Assembly: GCA_910591455.2 (NCBI GenBank)
Contig: OU342806.1
Coordinates: forward strand, 11,128,926-11,192,925
Source of the DNA: Pholis gunnellus
Lineage: Eukaryota > Chordata > Actinopteri > Perciformes > Pholidae
Length of the DNA stretch: 64,000 nt
Reading direction: 5' to 3'
Shown here: one piece after another, positions 48,560 to 62,695 of the stretch
Layout of the letters: every line of letters begins with the position of its first letter
Position numbering within the stretch: position 1 is the first letter of the stretch
The notes under the pieces: model-generated
Databases searched by the model: none
Seen by the model: the letters and a program-made list of their open reading frames with translations, nothing else
Told to the model about the DNA's origin: nothing
Position numbers and translations under genes: made by a program

Positions 48560-51239
48560 AACACAATTCTGATTGTGCCTATGCCCCACTGACACACCTG
48601 CAAATACTGCTTATAGTTATGGGGGCTGCCAAAGGGAACAAAATGGAAATCTCTAATTTACGACTTTAATTTATGACTGTTTTTCAGTGAACAGAGGCAA
48701 CTACAGCGGTTGTCAAAACTCTGACCGCATTCATCAAAGCCACTGAGATCTGAGACTGTTTACAGAAAAAGACCTCCCCTAATAAAACAATATTGCGACC
48801 CTGCTGCCTTGCAGGGTTATTGGGTCATATCCTGTATTTTGCTAGTCGACCTCGGGTTATCAGGGCTGGACTGGAAAAAGCCCCGCTGCGCAGATAAGCA
48901 CCAGACTAGACGGCCAGGGCTCCTCCGTCCTCTCCATCATCCCTCAGACCTCTTGTCCATCTGCCTGCTCGGGGGGCTTTAGACGATGATGCTGGAGCAA
49001 CAGAGCAGGGCATTTTTAACTGAAGGGACTTCCTAGAACCTGATAACGGAACAATACTCTGATTAGAGCAAAGTTATGGAGCCCATTTTACTCCTCCCTG
49101 TTACATTTCCTCAAGTCAATATCCCTTTAAGATAAATGACTGGGAAACAACTAATGAAGTGTAGCAAAGCAATTGCTGTTATCGGCCGTAGAAATTAATG
49201 TCCCTTAACACCTTGTTTGGGGTGTAAACATGACATCATGGTCCGGGCTGGGAGATAATTCAATTATATTGTTTATTGGATATCACCGACATGATATGGA
49301 GATATGATCTGATCATTTTGTTTTACCACTTTCTGTTAATGATTACATAAATGATTTTGAGAGGGCGTTTTTTAAGAGTTAGTTATCTATTGCGTGCCAC
49401 TGGGAAAAATATTCACATGCTTTCAACACCTGTTTGATTATATTGTGTGTGGTTTTATATACATTTGTCTTGTTATGAAATCCCTATTAATTGTGTTTTC
49501 AACGGTATTGTCTAGCCCTACTGATAGTGGAAATACTTTTGAAATCCTTTATTCAGTCAGTGCTTCACATGTATTTATAATTCTGTAACTGTTTTGTCTT
49601 TAATACATTCGCGATGTGATTAATCAACCGACAATGAAAAGCCATGCAGTGCTTCCTGCTGCTCTAGTGTTGCTGTTATAGATAGGAATGTATCCCATGT
49701 GTATAGCTTAGTAAAGAGGCCTGAAATCTGAGATGCTGAGTAAGATCAATCATTACACACATATATAGTGGCTGTTTAACTGGAGTTCAAATTGCATAAC
49801 ATGTCTCCTCAACTTTACTGAGGGCTTTCATTGTTGTAATAGATTCATACATTTGGTTTATTATACCTGATAACTTATTCTGTTGACAATAGACACAAGT
49901 TGCTGTTTTTACATCTGTATTTCCAAACACATCCAATAAACTAAATTTGAAAAAAAAGACGTTTTTACTCTGTGAAAGCCGTCTGATGTGATAATTGCTG
50001 AGCTAGCATTGCTCCATCTCTGGGCCTCATGTCTGTCCCTTCTGAGACTGGGCCAAAGGAAAACAAACTGTGTGTCCCATTATAAAAAGGTGGAATTCTG
50101 TTTGCAGAAGTCATGAAGAGCATGGATTAGCACATCTGAAGCAGCAGTGGGGAATGGGGCTTTTTGTTTTTCTTGGCCCGTGCGTCAGTGATCGCTCCAA
50201 TGCAGCAGACATGGAAGACGCTGGATAATTTGAGCCTGCAGGACCTTTTGTTCACCTTGCATGGGGGGGGGATTGTTTCAGGAGCAACACAAAATCCTGA
50301 ATAGTTGCAGTGAATGAACTAATCAGAAACAAAACGCTGACTAGTGAATATCTAGTCATTACTGAATAACTCTGAATAAAGGATTATATACTTGTGAGTT
50401 GCTTGACAACTTTGTTAAACGGGGGACTCCACTGATTGTTGTTGTTGAAAATGTATAATATCTGGCTCTGGAAGACATTCCTTAAGTGTAAAGAAATTAC
50501 CCCAATGAGGTGTTAGCTTGGGCACAAGACTTTGACTTATACTTGTTGAAAGTCTGCATTTCAAACAGGGGACATGGAAGTTTAAAACCACCAGGCATTT
50601 TTGGTTTCATCATGGGAAATGTAGGATGTAGATCTAGAATATATTGGCCTCCTCTGCTTCGATTTTGAGCACCATTTGATTACTTGCAAGTCCCCCACAG
50701 TCCATTTGATCAACTTGTGCATATTTTTCCAATAATGAAATATTAATAATGACTGGATGACCTTTCTTTTACACTATTGACTGAAATGCTAATGTTCATA
50801 TACACAGTCTCTCCACAAGGCAGGGCAACGTGATCTGCTATCAATGCGGGATCAGTCTAAGCTGATGTCATGCCTTAATGGTATAATTTGGGAAAAATTT
50901 CCCAAATTACAAAATTACAAATTACAAATAATAATTGACATGCAGTGAACGATGGGGCTTTTGTGGCCACTGGAAGTCTGGGGCCCAAGAGCTGTTGCCT
51001 GCTTTGATCATTTGGTTAACCAGCCTCGATAATGACCACTTTCTTAAGACATTGTTTATGAAAAACTCCAGTAAACCAATACGGATCAGCTACTCCCTTA
51101 TAATATACTATTTTTGTCCCTGCAACGTACTGAGCGGTTCCTCCCTAAGAATGGATCATGATTTCATTATTACCTTACCATCATGTGGTATTTCAAAGCT
51201 GTGACACATGGGAGTATAATGAACTTTCATTGCTGTAAT
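48560..51239. other. Intergenic DNA between TMEM44 and ATP13A3
   Basis: No gene supported. 48,600-49,235 is less repetitive and carries TCF-like ATCAAAG, SOX-like AACAATA and GATA-like AGATAA motifs; it may be regulatory. A probable small repeat lies at 49,242-49,521. A G8 run lies near 50,265-50,272. The remaining AT-rich sequence to 51,239 contains nothing recognised. Confidence 0.45.
49242..49521. mobile_element. Possible small inverted-repeat element
   Basis: The left end reads GGGCTGGGAGATAAT and the right end, reverse complemented, GGGCTAGACAATACC. The inside is AT-rich and has repeated GATATCA/GATATGA motifs, resembling the common teleost GGGCTGGGCGATAT elements. Inverted ends match only partly. 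Confidence 0.35.
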
Positions 51240-51551
51240 AGTATTTAGGTGACTTTTGGGATGCGCGCTCTTCACCACCTGGCGTATAGTCTCCCCCCTC
51301 GTGATGTCACAACATGTCACTTCCTGCCGTTAGACAGCCAGTTCAGGCCAGTTCACTACTGCTGTAGTACTCAGTCTGTCCCTCTGAGCTGTCAACACAC
51401 AGCAGCCGAACACTCTGCCTGTCTGCCGCGACTACATTTTTCTATCAACACTGGTCCATTTGTCTCTTCAACGACGTTTTCCTTCAGATAACAGCTACTC
51501 CCGTCTCACCATGACTCGGAGGTGATCTTCAGCGTGTCCAGGTGGTTCTGG
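51240..51551 (+). promoter_or_regulatory. Likely ATP13A3 promoter and non-coding first exon
   Basis: A CpG-containing stretch holds a CRE-like TGATGTCA (51,302-51,309) and an ETS-like CACTTCCTG (about 51,318-51,326). It ends with CAGGTGGTTCTGG followed by a good donor, GTGAGT, at 51,552. No coding frame continues across it. It lies upstream of the ATP13A3 start codon on the same strand, so a leader exon ending at 51,551 is inferred. The transcription start is not determined. Confidence 0.42.
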
Positions 51552-53939
51552 GTGAGTGTGTGTTTCATGCCTCGCTGTCACCATCACCCATGTGTCAGTC
51601 GCTATACCTAGCTGGGGATAAAGCTAACGGTAGCTAGCCGATGCGTGTCCGAGAAAACCGGTCGGGCTTGTTTCTTTTTCAATCGCTGGTTCGCTCCAAG
51701 AGTTTCTGAATCCGAAAGCGAGCTCAGCATCGGAAGACACATGCTGGTTGTTGTGGAGGTAGTCACTAAGTAGCGGGCTAACAATGGAGCTTGGGCTAAC
51801 GTTAGCCTGCTAGCCGATTTCCAGAAGCACTTCCTGAGGCTTGGAGGCATGATTCGTTGTCAGAAATTAGGTGTTTATCGCGAGGGACTATCATGACGGA
51901 TGTTGGTAACATTAGCTAATGAAAAGATAAACAATTGCGCTAATTGTGTTACAATGTAGACCTATAACACTGGCGTCGACGTGTCGTTGGTCCTTAATTG
52001 GCTTTAGTCTAAATTATTAGTAAGTAATTACAACTATAGTAGTAGTTGTTCATATATTTTACGTCATTGCATCACAATAGAGAATATATCTATATATCTC
52101 TATATATCTATATCTATATTTATAGATATATATCATATATATATCTATAACATCTCCTTTCAGTCAACCAGCTTTGTCTCATTCCTAGTAAACACTGGTC
52201 GGGTCTTCTTTACTAGTCAGACATATCATTTGAATTACCTTATACAAAACTATGCATATATCCTTGCTTTAATATGTTACTGTATTAAATCAATGTCGAT
52301 GTTTTTAGAAGTTTTGACAGTTAATTTAATTAATTTATCCCAGGACGTACTTTTAACATTAAAGATAAGTCAGTATTGTGTTCATCAGCCATCAGGTCAC
52401 TCCAAAATGTATTTAAAACTGCCTTGAAGTGGCTGTTTTGGCATTACTTATGGTCTCACACGGTCAGTGTGGGTATCATTTAGGGATTATTTATTTCTTT
52501 ATTTGTGTTTGCTGTGCCGTACATGGACCACAAACTGTTAAAGTAAACAAAGGATCAGAAAGGGATTGGGCGTCAACACCGATCAATTTAATAATGTCCT
52601 GATCGAGTTCAGGTTTATTTGTGTCACGCAATTACCAATCGTCCAGTGAAGCTCAGGACAAATGTATTCACTTTATTCATCGTTCACCTTTATGGTACAT
52701 TAACGGAGGCAGAGGGGATAATTAGTTTATGTGCTTCTATTGAGGATGTGACCTTTGAGATGAGAGGATAGCAAGCGGTCAGAGTAGACATGCCCAACTG
52801 GTGAGTCACCAAATCCTCACATTTCACAATGTGTTTAAAAGCACTGAGCAGCGCTAATTATTGCGGCGCTACAATTTAATTTGAGTGGCTCCGTCTAAAT
52901 TAAGTCAGAGAATAGAAGTAGAATTAAGTTTACTAAGAGATCAGCCAAGCTGGACCAGGTAATTTAATCAAACTGTCTATGTTTCATGCTTTGGCTTAGT
53001 TTTAGAACTAGTTTAGAACGTTTGACCACTCGGGTAAGATACAGGATCAGCTTGTAAAAGAAAACTTATGTATCATTTTTTGAGGGGAATACTTTATTTT
53101 CTGATTTCTTTTGTAAACAAATTACTGAACACAAAACACAGAAAGAAACCCCAATTCCTTATCTTTCCTTATGAACCCAATTAAAAATCAAAGAACAGTG
53201 TATAGGATAAAACACAAAGAGTGGTATATTCTTTAAAAAGATGCTTTTCTGGCTCAATGATCACATTCCTATGGTGGTGTCAGTGATGCACCTTTTGTAT
53301 TTTAGATAAGGCTGCCATATTTATGCAAGTATCATTGAGGGCCAGGCCATAATATCTCAGTCCATGTTACACATCTGGATTCCAGCAATCAAGTAATTTA
53401 ACTTGCCCTTTTCACCTTTGAACTTTCTTCTTCTCTGTGGGAGAGCTTGAGGTCTGAAACTGAAAAGCGGTTTAGTCTTCAATGAATATTCCACTGGTCT
53501 TTGAGCCAATGCCTCAAAACCTTTCACAGGTGAGCTTTAAGACAACACCATGTGATGGAAGGCCTGCCAGTGTTGATTGAGAGTGGAGATGAGAAATATC
53601 CCGACATGGTAAAAGTCCTGTCGGCAGCCCAGCGCTGTTTGGTGTGGAAGCCCCACAGCGGTGTGACAGAGAAGCAGATCTTTCTTGTGCCGGTTTAGCG
53701 GTTTGCTTCCAACAAGAACAGGACAAACCAGCGGCCTGCGAAGTGAGATGAAACGTGGAAACAACTGTGACATTTAACACAGTAACGCAAACCTGAGAAT
53801 AGAATTGTGTAATTAGATGAATGTATCGGGCATTGCTGATTGAAAGTGCCTTTCTGATTTGAATCATAGTGTGAATCAGGAGGACTCTCCACTAACTCAG
53901 GTAGTTGTTTGTTTATTTTTTAATTGATTTGAACATTTT

Positions 53940-54110
53940 ACTTGGGGCTTATAAGGCCTTGCATAGCCTGGCCCCAAAAAATTGAGCTTTTAATCCCTTA
54001 CAAATCTGCTTGCCGTCCTCAGACAAGGACGTCTTGACTGAATCCCTAAAGATGTTGGATGTTGGCTGTCGGGTGCCGTTGGGACATGTACAGAGGACCA
54101 TCATTTGTTG
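53940..54110 (+). mobile_element. LINE reverse-transcriptase tail relic
   Basis: The plus-strand frame reads GAYKALHSLAPKN, then a stop, then further open sequence including LPSSDKD. The YKALHxLAP block is typical of the C-terminal region of fish LINE polymerases, usually followed by a tract ending in an LRSSD-like motif. The copy is short and broken. Confidence 0.45.
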
Positions 54111-55853
54111 TTGTTGTTGTTGTTGTGGTGGTGTGTCCTGCACGGTTTGCTCTAGCTCGCACTCATCAGCAGCAGCTTCTCAGACGCTTTGTGACAGACA
54201 GCTCAGGACAGAGCTGCTGTTAGATACCTCCTTAAAATGCTACTCATGATGATGATGATGATCATGAAGCAGCTCAAGAGATGGGATGATATCGAAGCAG
54301 GAGTTTCTTCATTCCTTTCTCAGACCTGGTTAAACTGTTAAAAAGAAAAAAGAGATGACAACCCCACTAATCTATCTGGCATTACACCGGTGACACAGCC
54401 ACACACTCGTTGCATCCTGAGACTCACAGTGGATCATTTTGCGGTCGCACAACTGTAAGAGCTGTGGACATATGAAACTCTAATGCATAGTGAGGATACT
54501 ATTTGAAATACATTCAGTTATTATTTTTCATCTTTATGATTCAACTGATTTGAGTCTTTCATGTTGGTTTGCCCGAATAAAGAGCTGACGTTTTGCTCAT
54601 GAATTTAGGAAACTAATTCAATAATCTGTTACATCCATATATAAATATTTTTTTCTCACCCAGGGTCATTATATGAGCTGCTCAAACAAGTAAAACATGT
54701 TTTAATCTCTTGCCCATTGTTACATGCAGTTTTTCATAGACTGTCCAAGAATGCCGCTGTTAATCCAAGAGCATGTGGTCTGACTTAAAATTCAGCACAC
54801 TTTTGATCTGCAGGATCATTGTTTTTTTTCACAGGAGTGGAGCTCTTATACAGACTCTTTTCCCCCTCATTCACTCCCTGATCTCATCCACGTGAACTTT
54901 GAGCATTGATTATTGTAGCCTGGAACGTCAGCAGCGCTTCTCACTTGGTTGTGATCTAAAGTGTGCATACGTCATCTCAAAACACACAGAACATGTGTCG
55001 ATGTCTCACTCTGAGGCGGATGCTGGACTAATTGTAAGAGGTGTGGATGTTTACTTCATACCTCAGTTTTACAAAGTGATTCATATTTTGTTAAGATTGA
55101 GCTGATTTTGAGAGTTCAACAAGCAAGAAACTGTTAATTGCGTATCTAACCTGCTACTAATAATAAAACTGGAAGTGGTTGTGCGCTTGTTGCGTTGCTA
55201 CCTCCACTCCGTTTGCATTAATACTCTTGTTTTCTCCTTTGGCAAGTTGTTGGGAGGGAGTTGTTAGATTTATTATGTTATCAGTGGTGGTGGTCTCTGT
55301 TCAGACAGCAGAGGAAGTGCAGATAGTCGTAGATTTTTAGTAAGGCCGGTGGTCGCAGTGATAAACAGCTTGATTGGCCCGTGACGGGGAACAAAGCTCG
55401 GCTATAGCGCCCCATGCGAAGGAGGGGAAGTGATAAAGAAAGCACATTGAGTGCAGAGCATGATGGCAACAAAACACTTTTTCCTCCAAATGCTTCCATG
55501 AATTATAGACTTCTGTCATTAGGTCATTGGTCATTGTTCACTTTTTCCTTTCTGTTGAGGAACAGGACAGAAAGGGGAAAGGAGAACATGTCTCGTCGTA
55601 GCTATCCTGGAGTGGTTTATTTGTATACGTTTGCTGTGCTCATGTTCTCAGGTTCTTGGAAAAGCCTCACCCAAAAGTCAACCTTGTACTGATAATATTT
55701 AGCAAATAATGATATTGAGACACTTGGGCCTTGAAGCATGACTGTAAGCTTTGGTTGACATACGTTGATGCATGACTCTGAGCTTTTTAAAACTGAACTG
55801 ACTAAAAACTTAATGTGACTTTTTGAATCATCAGTCAGTGACATAATGATAAT

Positions 55854-56115
55854 TTATTAATCAGTCATTTTTCAAGCAGAATTTTTTGAATATATTCTGG
55901 ATTCTGCTTTTCAAATGCAAGAATTCACTGCTTCTTTTTGTCTCATACATAATAAACTAAATATGTTTTGGACCTTGGACTGTTCGGGCAATTTAAAAAC
56001 AAAACCTTGGGTTTCTAGTTTGGAGATAATTGGATGGGCGCTTTTCTGAATGTTTACCAATTTTATAGACCAAATTATTTATTGATTGAGTAAATAATCA
56101 GCAGATAGAAAATGA
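55854..56115 (+). repeat. Dispersed teleost repeat, copy A
   Basis: Shares ordered blocks with the copy at 62,430-62,695: CAGTCATTTTT+AAGCA, GCTTYTCAAAT, GAATTYRCTGC, ATAGACYAAA and AATAATYAGCAGAT. No coding capacity. I recognise the block order as a widespread fish repeat, though not its formal name. Confidence 0.7.
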
Positions 56116-56781
56116 AAATGAAGCCCTGGTCCCACCATTGTTCAATCATTGGCAAAGGTCCATTTGCTAATGATAATGAATCTATTACTGATAGTACGTT
56201 GAATGCCGTTGATGACTTGGAGTCAGGGAGCTCACAGTACAGTCAAATAGATAAATAATTAATTGTGTCTAGAGATTATCACCTTATAATACACACAGCC
56301 TCTGTAAAAGCTGTGCTTATTCATAGAACAAGATCTGCTTTTATAGTTGTTCATGTTTCAACCTCTGGTGTGGTTTGATACACATTTAGTTTTCTGACAT
56401 CTTCCAGTTTCTTTCCGGAAACACTCGGATGCTAATTTTTAATTTTTTATTCTTTTTTGTAGACACTCGTTAACCGTTAACAGACAAGATTAGTGCCTGG
56501 CATGCAGGGGTGCTGCGGTTGAAGTTGCCTAACTGCAACGATAACCCATGAACAGGTTGAATCCATCATTTATTGCCAGCTGCAGTGTATGCGCAAAACA
56601 GGCAACTGTCCCCGGTTCACCCGTGCGGGAGACTTAGCAGCCACGATGTTGCGTGCATTGTTGTGGACACGTGCAGCCACTTCCCCAGTAAGGTTCTTAG
56701 TTCAGCTTTGAGGTTGTCAGCTCTGTGTCTGCCTGGTGTACTCTGCCAGGGCTTCTGCCAGTGTATCACAAGCCTGGCATT

Positions 56782-56919
<138 letters not shown>

Positions 56920-58348
56920 ATCTAGCAGTAGTAGCTTGTTTTAGGGGTGACTGAAATATCTTCAATAAAAGGCCGTAAACAAATGCTTTCTATATGAAAA
57001 CGTACTTCATTCTTAATGTCAGTTAACAGTTAAATGGTTAATTATTAACCTCACTAATGCTGATGATTGTCATGTTTAATCTTATAGTTTGAAAAAAAAG
57101 GGTCAACAGCTGCCCTGTGTTTTATTTTCCCAAGCCTGCATTGCTTATTAATACAATAGCAGACTAATCAAATGAGAGACAACAATGTGGCTTTAGGCAG
57201 GGCTGCAGAAATCTATAAATATCTCTGAACTCATGCTCACTCTTAGAGGCCCTATAAGGGTCCTCTGTATTCCAGTATTCGCCCTCATATTTATTATAGT
57301 ATTGCGTTGGTATTGTGACAGGAGCACCAAGCCTCGTGAGTGGAGGCGAGTCGGGAGGAATCACCTGACCGTTCTTCCATATACTGCAGCCATTTGAGCA
57401 TGAGGTCATGATTAGTTGCTCAAGGCATGCAATGCTTATTATGTTGTCACTGTGGGAAATAATTACTGGGAATGAAGCCTAAAATGGTCACGGTATGAGT
57501 GGGATAGGATTAGCAGCAACAGAAGTCTGCAGGAGCTGGTGGGAACAGGAAGAAGTCGATCTGAATTTGAGGTGATGGTAAAACCTTCACTTACCCTCCA
57601 ATCTGGTCTAGTAGTCCATGATATTCTATACTAGAATCTGCATTAGTGTGGACATGGTCTCTGTTTAGTTTGTCAACGTTTTAACTGCAGAAAGTTGTTG
57701 ACAACCAAATGAAACAAATGTCAGTTGTTCCTTACTTAAAAGGGCGTCCTATCCAGAAGTGCTTACGTGATTAGTATATGTTCTCCAACATTGTGCACCA
57801 GTGAACACCTTGGCATGTGCTTTCACTTTACCTGGTAACTCTTTTGCTGCAGCACAATACACATTAACCATTATTGTTGTTCCATTTGGATGATATGTTA
57901 CTGTTTTGTGAAAGTCTCTCTTCCCAGTTTATCATCATAGTCAATTTAGTGGAAAAACATGACGTTTTGGAAAACTGTGTTCACAATGTGCGTTGTATTT
58001 TCTGATCTCCGCCTGGAGAATCGTGCGATCATTTGCGTGTGAGTGAGTGCTTGCGTCCAGCCGTCCGTCCGAGAGTGCGTGAGCGTGCTCCGCTGCGTCT
58101 GTCCACGGCTAATCTCGAATTCAGCAAACTGCATAATATTTTAGGTGCCTTGTTATGGCTGCATGCTCAAGGACCTCTCGTGGTTGCGTTGACTCCCACT
58201 TTCTCCATCTTTTTTTTTTAATGGGGGGGGGGGGGGGTTAGCCAAATACCGGTTGTGTTAATTCAATCGCACAATACAGCAGTGGTCGTTGCAGACGCAC
58301 CTGGCGGAGATCTGTCCTCTACTAAGTCCACCTTTGTTTTTCTCCCAG

Positions 58349-58429
58349 GGTTCCAGGTTGGTGTGGTGAGAGAGCAAACTAACTGTGGGGAGGAGGACTG
58401 CCTGGGGCATTGTGTCCCTGGCTCTCAAG
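58349..58429 (+). other. Exon-like block, possible extra ATP13A3 leader exon
   Basis: A good acceptor, TTGTTTTTCTCCCAG, precedes it and a good donor, AAG then GTAGGAGC, follows. The 81 bases are open in one frame (FQVGVVREQTNCGEEDCLGH) but closed in the other two. It has no recognised homology, lies 3.7 kb before the ATP13A3 ATG, and could be an alternative 5'UTR exon or chance. Confidence 0.25.
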
Positions 58430-61400
58430 GTAGGAGCACACAAATCCCTTCCCCCTTTGGTTTTGCGACAGTTACCCATCCCTGCTCTTGCACAAGTTCC
58501 CTTAAAATGAAAGTTTAACTTAATTCCAGTCTGAGTTAACATGTAACATATTGGTGCCCAAGTCGTAATCAGGGTTAATATGTGTGGCTTCTGAGCCACC
58601 AAGTTTAAACTGTGGCCTCCTGTCTGTTTGGAGCCTGTCATTTTTGGACCCTGTGTGTTGTCTGTGGTTACAATCTGAACAAATGATTCCTTCATAACAG
58701 AATATGTAACGATCTTTCCATTTCATCCTTACGGTCAGCCAGAGGCAGTGCTTAACACCGGGCACAGCCTCTGGCGGCGGTCATCCAGGATTCATAGGAT
58801 TCATAGTTAACATCCGTAACTTTCGTTGGGTACAGTAACCACATAAGCTAGATACTTTTTAAATCCTTTTTGGGCGCCATTGTCATTGGTGCGTTATCTG
58901 GGAGTCACCATGCCAGGAGAGCAGTTTTGTAAAAGACTGTTTGCATGATGAACTGGGGTTGGTATTTCCAGTCACAACAGAGTTCGGGGAGGGATTGTTC
59001 TTGTTGCACTGCACCCACTGCCCAGCGCCGGCCAGGGGGCAGCTATTGTAAAATACAAGGAAGGGCTTGGTCCTAAGCAAAATATCCCGCTGTATGCCAG
59101 AGAAAAAGTCCACCCGGGTGCAACTGCCAGATAAAAATCGGAGTGTGGGGGGCACTGATACAGGATCAGAGGGTGTTGCAGTAGCAAGGTGGCCCTATCG
59201 GCACCGTGGCCATGATGCACCATGCCAGGGCTCCTCAGAGATAGTGTTTTAACTCTCCCTGTTTCTGGCACTTCATGTGTTTTTTTATTTTTTTTTTCCT
59301 GTTTGTGTGTGTGTGTGCACTACCTTCACACCAAATACACAGTGACTGCACAGAGGAAGGCCATTGTTTTTCAATGGAGAATGCGGCTATGCTCTCCTAA
59401 ACAGTGGCGCAAGGGAAACTTGTGCTCACTTGTTTGATTTTCTGTCCAGTTTAACAAAACTCAACTTTGACCCCACATACGTTTACCTGTAAAGGCATAG
59501 CATTCTTGCAGACAGGGGGCAGATTTTCATTAGTTGGAAGTTTGGATATCCAACAAAAAAAAGTCTAAAGAGAATAGGCAAGAGGATGTGATGTTTTTGT
59601 TTACATATTTCATTTGATTCGGATAAATCTTAGCAGCTGGCAGCGGCATGATGTTTAACACCTGAACGCTTTGCACATTATTCGTATCAACAGTACATTT
59701 ATTTAGACTCTTTTAAATTTATACTGAATTTTACAGCAATGTTTACAAGATCAAAGTCACCATTTTGAACTAAATAATATCTCCCTGGAAGCAGGAAGAG
59801 AGGAGAAGTTTGAAAAGAACTATCGCTCATTCGTCCTCACCCGGCTGATGTGGACTCACTGCCTGACAGGTACTGCAGGTTGGGAGTGGAGCTGACTTTC
59901 CCAGAAAAAAATAACCGTTGATTTTATCACTTTTGTGCAAGTTTATGCTTGTTCAACAGTTGTTTTGATTCTCATTGGATTATACTTACAGGACTTGTAT
60001 TACACTTAAAGTAACAAGCACAGTTGTCCTCTGCGGTCTCTCTGCGCTGTAGTCTGCTCAGCATGTGTATGTGATTGTGTGTGTGATTGTGTGTGTTTGG
60101 AGGGGTTGAGGCCTATCCTTCAGTCAAACGCAGCAGAGCAGAGAAAGACCAAGTGTGGAGACGGCATGTGCCATCATAAATGACACCAAAATCCTATTTT
60201 TCCACTCTGCTAATCTCCCTCACTTCTTCAAGTGACGATTAAAGCACCAGCCTTAAAATAACCCTGAAAACGTATCGAGAACTGGCTACAATTCAGAACC
60301 CGGGTCCCGGGGGCATCCCTAGTCAGAGCTCTGAGTCATTCCCAGTGGTGCACCCAAATGATGTCTCACATTTGCACATTCTAATTGTCACTGGGGGTAC
60401 GCGAGCAAACTGCTTGCACCGTAGAGCCCTGGATGGGATGCCAGTGAAATCCACAGTGTACCCATTTGACGAATTGATAACCAACTAGCCTAATTCACCT
60501 CTCTCACCTCTCGTACTACTTCATCAGTTTGACTGCACATGAATTCAGCTTTACTGTTTCTGTAACTCAATACAATACACAAGCAACAAAATGGCAAGCT
60601 AGCCTGCTGGAGCTACTTTTAGCCACACAGACAGCCTGCAGCCCAACTGGTATTTCCAAAAGCCTGTTCATCTTTTGACCTAGATGCCCCTCTCTGTCAA
60701 TATCAATGCAGAACTCGCATACACACTCGCACAAAGTGGTAGTGTGTCCTCCTTGGCAGCTGGCCGGTCCTCCTGAGACAACTGAGAGGAGGGAATAGGG
60801 TCGAGCTTGATATTGGGTAACACGCATAGATTACTCCGTTGGTCGGTGTGTGGGTGTGATGACACTCTTAAGAGATAGGTGATCTGAGGTAAAGCAGCTG
60901 TCTTGGAAGTGCTGTGCATTCTTGTAGTTTGTGTGTGTGTGTCATGTGCTCAAATGAGCTAGCTTTCCTGCACTTTGTACCTCAGATGATGATATCTTCT
61001 CAGCAGTAAATATATGTAACGGTGACTCCACTGTAAAGTATCAAATTAGAGGATGATTGTGATGATTATTCTCCGTTTCATTCGAAAAATGTGATGTGTA
61101 GGCCAGGATACGTCCGCAGCCAGGCGATATTTCATTTAAATTGGTATGGAGGCCAAATTTAGATTTTGAGCCTACCATGAAATCATTATTACAATCTTTC
61201 ACATAGTTTGTCCGACTCTGACATCTGTTGCCTCTGCATTGCACCTCTCACCATCCTTATAGCCCGTCTACATGCCACTTACCTGCCCCATGATTCCCAG
61301 AGTACCCAAAGGAGCCAGTTTATTAATCACTTGTCCATCTATTATAAGTTCACCACTATGTTGGCCCAAACGCTACAAAATTGATCTTACTCATCTTTGC

Positions 61401-62101
61401 CTTCTTCAAATTCAAGTATGTAATTAAAGTATTAGGTCAATTCAGTTTCTTTAAAAACAAGTCTATTAATGTTGAAATGAGTTAATGATGCAATGATAAG
61501 AACCTGTTTATGATGTTTTAAATCCTGAAATAAGAACTTTACAGTATGCTCAGAGACAGATATTACATTTTAGATCATTTACGTGTGTTAGTCTGAGTCA
61601 GCGATGTGTTTGAGGTAGTTGCAAGGCTGGCTAATTGGATTTCAAGGGTCACCAGCAAAGTTACCCCTTTGCCCCACCAATGTACCATTAGATTTTCACA
61701 CCAGATTAAATGTTAATTGCTGCACAGTTGTGGTGACTAATCCTTATCATGAACCTCAACTATGAAGTGATTTGTATTGCCTGCAGGGTTTTGCAACCAC
61801 AGGAATGCAGAGTTAACTGCATAAAATACAGCTAGTGATGATCTGGGTTTTCCCCCAGGAGCATTATATAACAGAGAAAGCTATCAAAGATGTGATAAAT
61901 ATGTGGTGACAAACGCAGCATTTCCCACACAATTCTCTTTTTGCATCGTATCACTAGTAAGCATCCTGTCACCCTCCGGTGTATAGTCCCGGTTTTGATT
62001 TGCTGTTGAGCTGAAATGGTTTTCCACACTGTTCACGCTGACATTTTGCCTGTTTGTGTTTGCAGTGACTAAGGGAGGAGCTTGGCAAACTGTTCTGCAG
62101 C

Positions 62102-62421
62102 ATGGAGAAGGAAGACCTGAAGGTCCTCAACAAAGGGGAAGAGGAGGAGATGGTACGGCTCTTTTTCATTTAACATCAGGGCCATTGTGGGAATTATTGC
62201 TTTCTGCCTTAAAAGACTGCATCCCCTTTTCTGCTCCCACCCCTTAGGAGCTGCAGGGCTACCGTCTGTGTCGTTGGCGGCTGGCCCTGGTGGGCTTCGG
62301 GGTGCTGTGTACGGGGGGCTTCCTCCTCCTGCTGCTCTACTGGATGCCAGAGTGGTGCGTCAAATCCACCTGCACCCGTACCACAGCCCGTGATGCCGAA
62401 GTGGTATTGCTGCGCTCCACA
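62102..62421 (+). CDS. atp13a3: ATP13A3, P5B-type ATPase, N-terminal coding exons (partial)
   Basis: Two coding exons: 62102-62152 (17 codons, MEKEDLKVLNKGEEEEM) and 62248-62421 (58 codons). The first sits in an exon starting at 62,066 after TTTGTGTTTGCAG, with in-frame or nearby stops before the ATG, so the start is well placed. The second gives ELQGYRLCRWRLALVGFGVL, then CTGGFLLLLLYWMPEW and a cysteine-containing tail ending EVVLLRST. This is the N-terminal P5-ATPase membrane-inserted hydrophobic region; GGFLLLLLYWMPEW is nearly identical to human ATP13A3. The family sits in endosomal or plasma membranes and ATP13A3 is tied to polyamine uptake. The catalytic DKTGT domain and all transport helices lie beyond the window. 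ATP13A4/ATP13A5/ATP13A2 are alternatives; sequence and neighbours favour ATP13A3. Confidence 0.92.
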
Positions 62422-62429
62422 GTAGGTAG

Positions 62430-62695
62430 CAAGTAAAGCTGCAATAATTAATCGCTTCGTCAACAGACGGCAACTACATTCATGAATTGCTTCAGTCATT
62501 TTTAAAGCAAATATTTACTGGTCTCAGCTTCTCAAATCTGGGAATTTGCTGCCTTCATTTGTCATATATTACAGTATATTTAATATGTTAAGGTTTTAAA
62601 CTATTGGTTGCAAAACAAGCTAATTGAAGACATCGCCGTTGGCTTTAATAAATAGACTAAACAATTAAAATAATTAGCAGATGAATCAAATATGA
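62430..62695 (+). repeat. Dispersed teleost repeat, copy B
   Basis: Begins GCTGCAATAATTAATCG, includes CAGTCATTTTTAAAGCA and CAGCTTCTCAAATCTGGGA, and ends AATAGACTAAACAATT...ATTAGCAGATGAATC. Same family and strand as the copy at 55,854. The element starts only a few bases after the ATP13A3 exon, so it forms the first part of the intron. Confidence 0.7.

Noticed and set aside
58882..59271. Overlapping frames on both strands near 59 kb as a possible retrogene
   Set aside because: No recognisable protein family in either strand; probably eroded repeat DNA.
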